Source of the DNA: Bacteroidota bacterium | GTDB lineage: Bacteria > Bacteroidota > Bacteroidia > Bacteroidales > Prolixibacteraceae | Assembly (NCBI GenBank): GCA_024278975.1 | Contig: JAJRSD010000060.1 | Coordinates: 23,507-87,506 of the forward strand | Direction: 5' to 3' | DNA length: 64,000 nt | In this document: positions 19,323 to 27,845 of the stretch, one piece after another | Numbering within the stretch: the first letter of the stretch is position 1 | Layout of the letters: the number at the start of each line of letters is the position of its first letter | Position numbers and translations under genes: made by a program | Notes under the pieces: model-generated | What the model was told of the DNA's origin: nothing | Database searches by the model: none | The model's input: only the letters and a program-made list of their open reading frames with translations

Positions 19323-19711
19323 TAAGTTCTGTTTTTATTAAAACTAAAATAGGCAAGCAGAGTAAAAACAGTGCTCAGGATTATTCTGAATGTAAGTGCA
19401 GCAATAGTTTTTGTTTCGTAAATTCCGCCTGATTGAATATGAAAAAAGAGTCCGGCAATTGCTAAAACAAGTATCGCAACGGTAGTAATCGTTATTTTAC
19501 TTGTCCATCTCTTTTGTGTGAAAAATCCATAGGCAGCAAAAAGATAGATTAAACTACTGATGAAATTTGCCCAAACAACAAACAGTACATAATTTCCCTC
19601 TTTTTCCCGTACACCAAAAAGGTCTAATATTACCGATGTACTCAAAAACAGGGTTAGCAAACCAAAAGCTGCAATTAAAGTTCCCGAAACGTATCCAATT
19701 ATCTTTTTCAT
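19322..19711 (-). CDS. Small four-helix membrane protein, unknown function
   Basis: This protein of 129 residues has four clear hydrophobic helices (around 5-30, 43-64, 72-92 and 105-122) and short basic loops. I do not recognise a family. It is the first gene of the RND efflux operon: its stop codon overlaps the start of the TolC fusion gene by one base, so the two are translationally coupled. It may be an accessory membrane subunit or just a co-regulated gene. Confidence 0.7.
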   Translation of the reverse strand: MKKIIGYVSGTLIAAFGLLTLFLSTSVILDLFGVREKEGNYVLFVVWANFISSLIYLFAAYGFFTQKRWTSKITITTVAILVLAIAGLFFHIQSGGIYETKTIAALTFRIILSTVFTLLAYFSFNKNRT

Positions 19712-19771
19712 TTTTATTCGAATTATGGTATAATTATCTGTTGTTTAATCATTTCAAGTATCTGTTTGTTT

Positions 19772-19807
19772 GAGTGAATGCCACCAAGTTAGTTAATATT
19801 CACTCGC
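19772..19807. promoter_or_regulatory. Operator of the RND efflux operon, related to the MMPL operators
   Basis: Bases 19788-19807 read GTTAGTTAATATTCACTCGC, identical at 17 of 20 positions to the palindrome at 12524. A further inverted half-site, GAGTGAAT at 19772-19779, pairs with ATTCACTC at 19798-19805. The element starts at the inner end of the -7 box and covers the expected transcription start, a repressor-type position. Confidence 0.7.
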
Positions 19808-19838
19808 AAAACTACGCATAAATTTTTTATTACCCAAA
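19807..19838 (-). promoter_or_regulatory. Promoter of the RND efflux operon
   Basis: On the minus strand TTTG (19838-19835) is followed after 20 bases by TAGTTTTG (19814-19807), a full match to both Bacteroidota boxes. The start site would be near 19802, about 90 bases before the first ATG. Confidence 0.75.
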
Positions 19839-19916
19839 TGATGCAATTTTTAAGCCATGGGGCTGTTGATAATCAAAATGCTAAATCTGCAGAGTAATAA
19901 TGATTTTCAAAAGGCA

Positions 19917-21224
19917 CTAAAAAACCACAGTATTTAACGAATTAGGTTTTAGTGTAATATTCTGTTTGTTGCTGGTAATTATACTGGTTAATTTATTCTC
20001 TTCCCATAAATTGTTTTCGGTGGTGGTTACCGATTTTATGAGAGTGCCGTTAATGCCGGAAATATCAACATTAACAGCAGTGTTTTTCAGGTTTATTAGT
20101 TGAATAATATTTTCTCCTTTTTCGTTTATTCCTGCAATAGATAAAATTTCGGGATCGGAACTTATTGAGTGGACAATTTGTGTACCCGTGTTTAAAAAAT
20201 CAGTTTGGTGGCGGGTAACATAATACGATGGGTATTTTGTTTCGGTATCGGCCGACATAATTGAATAGTTGTTTTGCCAGGTCCAGTACAACGATACAGC
20301 AACTTCGGCGTATTTCAACATCCGGTGCGATATTTTTGCAAACCGGAATGCATAATCCCAACTCGCATTCATTCCTTTTCTTTTATGAGCCATTGCATCG
20401 AATCCCAGCTCGCTGCACCAAACCTGTTTGTTCCACGCTTTTGCATAAGCTGCAATTCGCTCGAATTCGCTGTCCGGAATTTTTTCCGACCACCAACTGT
20501 GGAAACAGAGCGGTCCGAGATATTTCCAAATAGTTGAATCGGCTGCAATCATTGTTGCAAATTCAACCGTTCCTAAAGTTTGCGCTGTGTCGGCCCATAA
20601 AAATTTGGTTTTTAACCCCGCTTTTTTTAATCGTTCTCCCGCTATTTTAAAAAACCGAATTGTCTCTTCGGGCGAAAAAATGGTCATCCAACCACCATCC
20701 GATTCGTTAAACGAAAAATAATCTGTTTCAACTCCATAATCGTTTTTAGCTTTCAGTAAAAAGCTCACAATCATATCTATTACTTCGCCGTATTTGTCGT
20801 GTTTAATTTTCCGTTGAGAACGTTCATTAGGATTTTCTACCAATTCGTCGGCAACACGCCACGCAGAAATAGTAAAGTTTGAAACCCCGAATTCGTTTTT
20901 CATCCTCTTCATGGTTTCCAAAAGTGAGATTACTGCCGGTTGCTCAACTATTTTTTCGCCTTTGTATTTTACATAGTCTAAATCTCTGAATTGTAGCGGC
21001 AGTGCTAACCTGACATGGCTCGGTCTGAACTCATCAAGTGTTGCTTCACCAATGGCATCCCACGCACTGTTTGTGTAATTTGCCTGACAATAATTTCCGC
21101 CAATCGATACGATTTTTTGTTTAAGAATTTCGGGATAAACTTTTATTTCTACTGTTTGAGAACTAATATTTTGGGCGGTTAAAAGTGTTAGAATAAGTCC
21201 GGTAAATAGGTTTAAATGTTTCAT
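19917..21224 (-). CDS. Secreted glycoside hydrolase, clan GH-A (GH30-like)
   Basis: A signal peptide ends near residue 22 (TAQNISSQ). The catalytic (beta/alpha)8 domain shows the two clan GH-A acids: E174 in FSFNESDGG (acid/base) and E272 in VWCSELGFDA (nucleophile). FHSWW and YWTWQNNYS complete the pocket. A small beta-sandwich at the C-terminus (IIQLINLKNTAVNVDI) is the arrangement seen in GH30 enzymes. There is no T9SS tail, unlike its neighbours. It is the last gene of the cluster, one base after the beta-helix gene. The GH30 assignment is by motif and layout; GH39 or GH79-like families cannot be excluded. Confidence 0.72.
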   Translation of the reverse strand: MKHLNLFTGLILTLLTAQNISSQTVEIKVYPEILKQKIVSIGGNYCQANYTNSAWDAIGEATLDEFRPSHVRLALPLQFRDLDYVKYKGEKIVEQPAVISLLETMKRMKNEFGVSNFTISAWRVADELVENPNERSQRKIKHDKYGEVIDMIVSFLLKAKNDYGVETDYFSFNESDGGWMTIFSPEETIRFFKIAGERLKKAGLKTKFLWADTAQTLGTVEFATMIAADSTIWKYLGPLCFHSWWSEKIPDSEFERIAAYAKAWNKQVWCSELGFDAMAHKRKGMNASWDYAFRFAKISHRMLKYAEVAVSLYWTWQNNYSIMSADTETKYPSYYVTRHQTDFLNTGTQIVHSISSDPEILSIAGINEKGENIIQLINLKNTAVNVDISGINGTLIKSVTTTENNLWEENKLTSIITSNKQNITLKPNSLNTVVF

Positions 21225-21225
21225 T

Positions 21226-23883
21226 TTAATTAGATTTTATAAAAAGCTTATCAATCTGTTTTTCAGAAGAGTATATTTTTAGAATATATATTCCATTTGG
21301 AATTTCATTCAATAAAATAGTTGATTGATTACTGTTTTCAAGTTGAACAGATTTTAATATACCACCTTGCAGATTCACAATTTCAGCATAAATATTATTC
21401 CAGTTTTCAGGAATTTGAAAGTGTAATTCGTTATTAACCGGGTTGGGCCATATTTTAAAGTTTCTGTTCTCATCAACAATAATTGCGGGGGTGGGGTAGG
21501 TCATCGCAATATTTATTGTGGTGTCGGTTGTTAAATAAAGAGTATCCAAAACATCTTTGTAACCATCTTTATAAATCAAATATCTGTATTCCTCTGTAAC
21601 TTCTAGATTTCTAAAATTTGAAATACCAATGCTGTTTGTAACTACAGTGTCGTTATTCAAAACAACGGTTGCTTTATTTACTGGTGTTGTACCATGTTTC
21701 AATATGAATTTAATATTGGCACTCGACCGCGAAAGATAAATTTGATAAGTGGTGTCTGACCGAACAGTTAAACTCCCCGAAACGTTTATATATGAATTTT
21801 TTTCAACTGAATAACCAAATTCTCCTTCATAAGCCTCGAAATATGTTTCGCCAACACTGTTTGTAATTTTTGTGCTACCGTTAAAAGTAACGCGCGCACC
21901 AACAAGTGCCTGTTCATTTTGGTCATCGAGTACAGCAATTGTTATATCGAATTCGAGCGGGGTAAGATACAGAGTAATCACGGTGTCGCTGTAAACCGAT
22001 AGCTGCTGATTTGAAAGTGTATAAAAATTTTCCTTCTCGAAATTAAGAATTAAAAGTGCGTTTACTTTCTCAAATTCAGCATCTCCCGAAGCGTTTGTAT
22101 TAACCTGTTGTTCGAAATTTCTAACCTCACAACCCTGAACGGGTTCGCCTGTAAATTTGTGTTTTACATTTATTGTAACATCGAATTTTGGAAGTCCGGT
22201 TGTGTCGGGCAATCTGCGTTGAAGCTGGTCGAGATACAGAGATTGTGGCACTAAATTGTCGCCTTTGCCAACTCCTTCAACAAAATCGACAGGTGAAGTA
22301 TTATAAGAATAACCCTCGGTTGAACCGATAACCGGAGTTGTTTTAACTCTGTTTGCAGCCCCGGAAGTTCCAATTATATAACCATGTTTATACTGGCGCG
22401 ATTCCACAATATAATCTCTGTTTGGATGGTAATTTTTCCCGATGGAATTGTAGAACACCGATTGAGTTGACGAATAACCGTGCATTGTACTACCTCCCCA
22501 TGGACGGAAAGTAGATTCGAGATAATCTTTGTCGATTGTAGTAACATCAAACAGATTCGACATGCTTAGATACATGTGAAAGTCGCTGGAGTATTTCGAG
22601 TTCTCGCCAATACAATTATGAATTACATTTCCATTGCTGAAAGGATATTTAAAGTCGTAGTTATGGCGACTGTGGTTGGCGCGTGAATTTTTAATGAGGC
22701 AATCGTTGGAAGCAAGCGAAAACATGTAACCGTTACCACCCCCGCCTTCGTATTGTGGTTTCTGAAAAAAGCATGAATCAACTGTTATTCCTCTGCATTG
22801 ATTTATAACCAGACAGTTAGATAAAAGATGAAAGTCGTCGGTATTGGCTTTTGGTTTGAAAGTGTTTACGTTCTGCACCCAGCAATTTTGTGCATATTTA
22901 AAAAATATGGCGAGCGAAGCGTGCACATCGAAAGCACCGGTTCCTCCCGTATTATAGTCATTTTCGCCCCAGCCGGTTTTATTGCTTTGAATATTTCCGA
23001 TACTTAAATGTTCGATTCCGCACTCTTCGATATGTTTTTTTGCATGGTAAACCCGGGCATTGTCGCGTGTTTTCATAAAATAGCGGGTGGGTGAGTCGAT
23101 ATAAATAAAATTATTAGCGACATCAATAGAATCAATTGTGCGCAAAAACATTACACTTGCAACACTGTTTGTCCAAAACCCGGTCATTAAATGCTCTTCG
23201 ATAAAAGCGGCAGTTCCGTCGGTTCGTAAAATAATATCGTCGCCTTTTTTAAAACCTTTAACCGAATTTACCGGAATAACGCGGGTTGGCAAAAGAATAT
23301 CGGTGCGTAATTTCGATGTTCTCCCATAAGAGTTAGCCCATGTACACCAGTCGTCCATTATCCAAATAATACTTTTTTGCCGCATAATATTCGAACTGTT
23401 GAGAATAAATGTTGAGTCAACTCCTGCACCACGCAAAATAGTTTTATCGTATTTTATTCGCAGGGCAGTGTCTGGTCCGGGTTTTACTTTGTAAGTTCCT
23501 GCCGGCAAATAAACCACTCCGCCACCACTCTGTCCCACATCGTTTAAAGCCCGTTGAATTGCCTCTGTTGCATCGGTGGTTCCGGTATTGTCAGCGTTGT
23601 AAGGTGGTTGTGTAACGTCAACAATATTATGCTGAATATTGGGAATCTCTTTTTCGCCCTGATGATAACCTGCATACGAAAAATCGTGCAGGAAACGTCC
23701 CTGTCCATCGTTAAATCCGGGTTTCCAGTTTTCGGGATATAATTTACTCCGCCACGAATTGTCAGCTTTGGAATTGTCTTTTGTAACCTTGATTTCAGTG
23801 CTTTTTACTTGCGCCCCGGTTTGGGCTGAAAATGCGAATCCTAAAAGAATAATTGATGATAATATTTTATTTTTCAGTTTCAT
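21226..23883 (-). CDS. Secreted right-handed beta-helix protein (pectate-lyase superfamily) with T9SS tail
   Basis: A signal peptide is followed by a pectate_lyase_3-type start: DATEAIQRALNDVGQSGGGV, VYLPAGTYKVKPG. Beta-helix rungs run to about residue 480, with typical short turns (SLASNDCLIKNSRANHSRH, VIHNCIGENS). Next come two or three carboxypeptidase-regulatory-like beta-sandwich repeats (about 585-800) and a T9SS sorting domain (FKIWPNPVNNELHF ... NGIYILKIYSSEKQIDKLFI). The enzyme class (lyase or GH28/GH55-like hydrolase) cannot be decided from the fold. The product is secreted across the outer membrane and probably surface-attached. Confidence 0.8.
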   Translation of the reverse strand: MKLKNKILSSIILLGFAFSAQTGAQVKSTEIKVTKDNSKADNSWRSKLYPENWKPGFNDGQGRFLHDFSYAGYHQGEKEIPNIQHNIVDVTQPPYNADNTGTTDATEAIQRALNDVGQSGGGVVYLPAGTYKVKPGPDTALRIKYDKTILRGAGVDSTFILNSSNIMRQKSIIWIMDDWCTWANSYGRTSKLRTDILLPTRVIPVNSVKGFKKGDDIILRTDGTAAFIEEHLMTGFWTNSVASVMFLRTIDSIDVANNFIYIDSPTRYFMKTRDNARVYHAKKHIEECGIEHLSIGNIQSNKTGWGENDYNTGGTGAFDVHASLAIFFKYAQNCWVQNVNTFKPKANTDDFHLLSNCLVINQCRGITVDSCFFQKPQYEGGGGNGYMFSLASNDCLIKNSRANHSRHNYDFKYPFSNGNVIHNCIGENSKYSSDFHMYLSMSNLFDVTTIDKDYLESTFRPWGGSTMHGYSSTQSVFYNSIGKNYHPNRDYIVESRQYKHGYIIGTSGAANRVKTTPVIGSTEGYSYNTSPVDFVEGVGKGDNLVPQSLYLDQLQRRLPDTTGLPKFDVTINVKHKFTGEPVQGCEVRNFEQQVNTNASGDAEFEKVNALLILNFEKENFYTLSNQQLSVYSDTVITLYLTPLEFDITIAVLDDQNEQALVGARVTFNGSTKITNSVGETYFEAYEGEFGYSVEKNSYINVSGSLTVRSDTTYQIYLSRSSANIKFILKHGTTPVNKATVVLNNDTVVTNSIGISNFRNLEVTEEYRYLIYKDGYKDVLDTLYLTTDTTINIAMTYPTPAIIVDENRNFKIWPNPVNNELHFQIPENWNNIYAEIVNLQGGILKSVQLENSNQSTILLNEIPNGIYILKIYSSEKQIDKLFIKSN

Positions 23884-23900
23884 AGATAGTTAAAATTATA

Positions 23901-26900
23901 TTAATATTTAACCAACTTTTTTATAACAACAAATTCTTTATTTTCAAGAATAAGCAGGTAGTTTCCGGGTTTTACTTGTTGAGTATCAATTGTTTGATTG
24001 CTGTATAAATTCCCGGTTGTAACTGTTTGTCCGGTTATAGTTTTAATGGAATAATTGCTGAACAGAACCTGACCTGAAACCTGCAATTTATCGTTTACCG
24101 GGTTTGGAAATATTTTTACTGAATTTTTTATTTCAATAAAACCGGCTGCCGAAGTATCCGATTTTTTTATGGTAATTGTTCCCATGTTATACATGGCATA
24201 ATCGAAAAATATACGTAAAATTTGTACGCCTTTTTTTAGGGAGACATCCTCGATTATTGTGGGTTTAAAAGTGTTGTAATTGCTTGAAGGTGCTACTCCT
24301 ACTTCGCCCGTTTTATCCTCATCATCTATTTCTACATGAAATTTTCCAAAACGTCCCGGCGAGGCAAAAAGTACTTCGAAAGTGTAATTTCCCTCTTCTG
24401 CAACATCAATTGTATATTCAAGCCATTCGCCGGTTTGTATTCCGCCAATGGAACCCTCTTCAATCCGATACTCCGTATCAACACCCTGTTCCTGTCGGAT
24501 TCCATTACCCAAATTTTCCGGGTTAAAATCGTGATATCCGGTTCCCTCGCCGCCTAAATCGTAGTGAGTAGAATTTATTGTTCCCGGAATTTTATGCGGA
24601 ACATTATCGGGGTAAGCTCCTTTTTTTTCGGGTGGAATTACTGTTACATCACAAGTGGCCTTAAAACCTCCATCGGCTGAAGTTGCCGTAATTGTTGCGG
24701 TTTTAGATTGAGTTGCTTTTGCTGTAATCAGTCCGGTTGCATCAACCGAAACATGGTTTCTGTTTGATGATGACCATGAGATATTTTGATTTTCGGCAAG
24801 AGCAGGATATACAAATGCTGTTAATTGTTTTGAATAGCCCGAGTTTAAAGTGTCTTTTCTTTGCGAAATTCTAATGCCTGTCGCTGCAAGTCCTTCAACA
24901 GGCTCTCCCCACCAGTAATCTTTTATTTTGGCATCAAAAATCAATGTGTCTATTAATTCATTCAAAGTTGTGTCATTCCAGTCGCGCCAGTCAATCCAGC
25001 CCGACCCGATATTTTCAAGGGTTTGCGAATTTTGTTTAAACCCATCAACTTGCTGAATGTACTCTTTACCGTCTTGTTTGCCAACATGGTCGTAATTCCA
25101 CTCGGTACAAATTACGCGGTGGTATGCCATTAAAGTTCGAACCGCCTCGCTCGAGTTTGAGTTGTACATGTGGTAAGCAACCGAAGTTTTATTCCATTCG
25201 ATTGAGTCTTTGTAATCTTCAATAACCTCAATTATTTCGTTCGCAATTGTACTGAAACTAAACATTAGAATTTCCCTTTCAGGTGCAGCTTTTCTGATAT
25301 CTTTATAAATACCCATTAGGTTTTGTTTGAAAACGGGCTTCAAATAATCGTCGGTTTTAAAAGTTGGTTCGTTTGCAATTTCGTAATAAACCAAATTGTT
25401 ATTTTTATAACGCGGAGCAATCGAATCCCAAAACTCCTTTTCAAGTTCGAATAAATATTCGGTATCGAACTCTTGCTGAGCACCAACATTATGAAAATTA
25501 ATAATAATATTCATTCCGGCTTCCGTGGCATTTTGAACACATTTATCGAAATAGGGGATAACTTCAGAAACTGTCCAGTGGTCGTATTCATGGTTTTTGT
25601 ACCAAGGGTCAACCCAGCAAATTCTGATTGTGTTGTAACCATTGTTCCTAATGTTTGTCCAGTTATTTACATTGGTTGCAAACTGAACCGAACCCGAAAG
25701 TTTTTTGCCAAGAACCATGGGAGTACCACGCATAATTTTATTGTTTTTATCGAGTAGAGTTCCGGTTTGCCTGAACTCGGTAGAATACACTTTAAACTCA
25801 AATAAATTATATCCGCGTGCAATCGAACGTTTAACTCCCTGCATTCTTACAAACCGCCCGTTTTTATTTAATTCTGAGATAAAATCAATCTCGCCGTTTC
25901 CATTATTTTCTGTAAAAATGGTTGTCCAGTTTTGGTTATCGTCCGAAACCTGAATTTCATACTTTTTTGCATAATCAGAATCCCAATGAAGGATAACTAA
26001 ATTTACTGGAACGGTTTCGCCTAAATCTACGGTAATCCACTCTTTATCCAAATAGTTGCTTCGCCATTTTGTTTCGAAGTTTTCGTCAACTGCAAAAGCG
26101 GGTTTATATGCAGTTGATGACGACGAAGCTGTAACGGTTTTATTTTTCGCCCAGCTATTTAACTCTTTCTGAATTACGTAAACAGTTTTTGCAGTAACAA
26201 TAGTGTCTCCGTTTTTAGATGCAGATAAAATATAAGTAGTTGTTGTATCGGGGAGAACTTCCAGCGTGCCAAAATATGCGACACTGTTACCATTTAAAGT
26301 AATCTCATCGCCACCAATTGTTGTCCATCTGAGCTGAACGGTTTCACCCTCTTTTATTATCTCTGAGCCGATTAATAACTCTGAATTTATATCTTTTATA
26401 TACGATGCCGGATTTGTTCTGAATGGAGTTGCCGGAAAATCTTCGTTGTTATATAAACTGCCTGTAGCATTTTTATCCCACGCATACCGAACATTTTTTG
26501 GAGTGGCAACCTGCGGACTCGATACTAATATTTCATCGCCGTCGATAACTGCATCGGCTTTATAAAAAACATTGTTTGCACCTGCAATTTCGAATTGCCG
26601 TAAATCGCCGTTTACAGCTTTTAGTCCACTTCCGGTATGTGTATATGTAATTCTGATTTTGTCACCTTCGATTGAATGTGATTTGTAGCGCGGTCCGGCA
26701 TATTCAAGCGAACTCTGTCCGTAAACATTTGCCAAAGCTTTTTGTGCCAGTCTGTATCCCACAGGTTCTTTTCTTGCAGGATGGATGTTTGTTGAATCTC
26801 CGGCATCAATTGTCGAAGCCATTTCTGTGTCGTGAAGGTTTAATGCATTTGCCTGCGCTTCCCAAAATATGGGTAAATTATCTTTCCACGAATTTCCGTA

Positions 26901-27836
26901 AGGAGCAAGCTGAACGTAGTAAAAAGGCAGGTTCTCTTTTTGAAAAATATTTCGCCAGCCCTCAATCATTGCCGGAAAAAGTTCTGTTAACTGTTCAGGA
27001 CGACCAGAATTTGTCTCTCCCTGATACCAGCAAACTCCTGCAAAGTTAAATGGTACAAGTGGCGCAATCATTCCGTTATATAAAACTGTTGGTGTTTGGT
27101 TATCGTTGTTATCCGTTGGTTGCCACGGACCGCCATTTGCATAATCTTTTACAAAATCCAAGGAACTCTCTTCAGCCCAGGTTTCGCAACTTGAGCCTCC
27201 CCACGAACTGGCGACTAATCCGATTGGGATATTTAGTTTTTGGTGCAGTTCCCGTCCAAAGAAAAAACCGACTGCACTAAACCATTTCGCTGTATTTGGC
27301 GAGCATTTTGTCCAAAGCGAATAATCGTTGTTTGTAATGTCTTTTTGCGGTTCGGCAGCACTTACCCTGTTTACGGTTAACAGTCTGATATTTGGAAAAT
27401 TGGCAGTTGCAATTGCCTCGGCACTACCTTCAACCGGTGTGTCTGAACCCCAGCCTTGCAGCGGCATTTCCATATTCGACTGCCCCGAAAGTAGCCAGAC
27501 TTCACCAATTAAAACATTCGATAGTGTAATTGTATTTGTTCCTTTAATAGTTACCGAATAAAATGTTCCATCGGTTTTTGCTGCCGGAGTATTTAGTTTT
27601 GCAAGCCACTTTGTATTGTCTCCGGTTATGGCTTTTACGGTTGTATTATTCCAGCTTCCGGTAATTAAAATGGTGTCGCCGGGATTTGCCCAACCCCAAA
27701 TATTTACCTCTGTATTTTGTTGCAAAACCATGTTGCTCGAAAAAATCTTTGGGATAGTTACCTGAGCCGTTACAACTGTATTTGAAAGTATAAATAAAGG
27801 AATAACGAAATTTAAAAATAATCTTTCTATTCTCAT
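23901..27836 (-). CDS. Multidomain secreted esterase-glycosidase: SASA + discoidin + GH5 + Ig-like + CBM6 + T9SS
   Basis: Domain order in this 1311-residue protein: signal peptide; sialate-O-acetylesterase-like SGNH domain (nucleophile S120 in LLSGQSNMEMPL, with IDAGDSTNIHPARK supplying the distal acid and His); an F5/8 type C (discoidin/CBM32-like) domain around 560-690; a GH5-like domain (~700-1015, acid/base in YYEIANEPTF, nucleophile in VICTEWNYDH); a Big_2-type Ig-like domain (SWSSSNRNHVSVDATGLITA); a CBM6-like domain (GEGTGYHDFNPENLG, GEWLEYTIDVAEEG); and a T9SS tail (VKIFPNPVNDKLQV ... IKKLVKY). It can deacetylate and cleave one glycan with a single polypeptide. It shares the CBM6 type with the next gene. 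Confidence 0.85.
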   Translation of the reverse strand: MRIERLFLNFVIPLFILSNTVVTAQVTIPKIFSSNMVLQQNTEVNIWGWANPGDTILITGSWNNTTVKAITGDNTKWLAKLNTPAAKTDGTFYSVTIKGTNTITLSNVLIGEVWLLSGQSNMEMPLQGWGSDTPVEGSAEAIATANFPNIRLLTVNRVSAAEPQKDITNNDYSLWTKCSPNTAKWFSAVGFFFGRELHQKLNIPIGLVASSWGGSSCETWAEESSLDFVKDYANGGPWQPTDNNDNQTPTVLYNGMIAPLVPFNFAGVCWYQGETNSGRPEQLTELFPAMIEGWRNIFQKENLPFYYVQLAPYGNSWKDNLPIFWEAQANALNLHDTEMASTIDAGDSTNIHPARKEPVGYRLAQKALANVYGQSSLEYAGPRYKSHSIEGDKIRITYTHTGSGLKAVNGDLRQFEIAGANNVFYKADAVIDGDEILVSSPQVATPKNVRYAWDKNATGSLYNNEDFPATPFRTNPASYIKDINSELLIGSEIIKEGETVQLRWTTIGGDEITLNGNSVAYFGTLEVLPDTTTTYILSASKNGDTIVTAKTVYVIQKELNSWAKNKTVTASSSSTAYKPAFAVDENFETKWRSNYLDKEWITVDLGETVPVNLVILHWDSDYAKKYEIQVSDDNQNWTTIFTENNGNGEIDFISELNKNGRFVRMQGVKRSIARGYNLFEFKVYSTEFRQTGTLLDKNNKIMRGTPMVLGKKLSGSVQFATNVNNWTNIRNNGYNTIRICWVDPWYKNHEYDHWTVSEVIPYFDKCVQNATEAGMNIIINFHNVGAQQEFDTEYLFELEKEFWDSIAPRYKNNNLVYYEIANEPTFKTDDYLKPVFKQNLMGIYKDIRKAAPEREILMFSFSTIANEIIEVIEDYKDSIEWNKTSVAYHMYNSNSSEAVRTLMAYHRVICTEWNYDHVGKQDGKEYIQQVDGFKQNSQTLENIGSGWIDWRDWNDTTLNELIDTLIFDAKIKDYWWGEPVEGLAATGIRISQRKDTLNSGYSKQLTAFVYPALAENQNISWSSSNRNHVSVDATGLITAKATQSKTATITATSADGGFKATCDVTVIPPEKKGAYPDNVPHKIPGTINSTHYDLGGEGTGYHDFNPENLGNGIRQEQGVDTEYRIEEGSIGGIQTGEWLEYTIDVAEEGNYTFEVLFASPGRFGKFHVEIDDEDKTGEVGVAPSSNYNTFKPTIIEDVSLKKGVQILRIFFDYAMYNMGTITIKKSDTSAAGFIEIKNSVKIFPNPVNDKLQVSGQVLFSNYSIKTITGQTVTTGNLYSNQTIDTQQVKPGNYLLILENKEFVVIKKLVKY

Positions 27837-27845
27837 TTTGTACTT

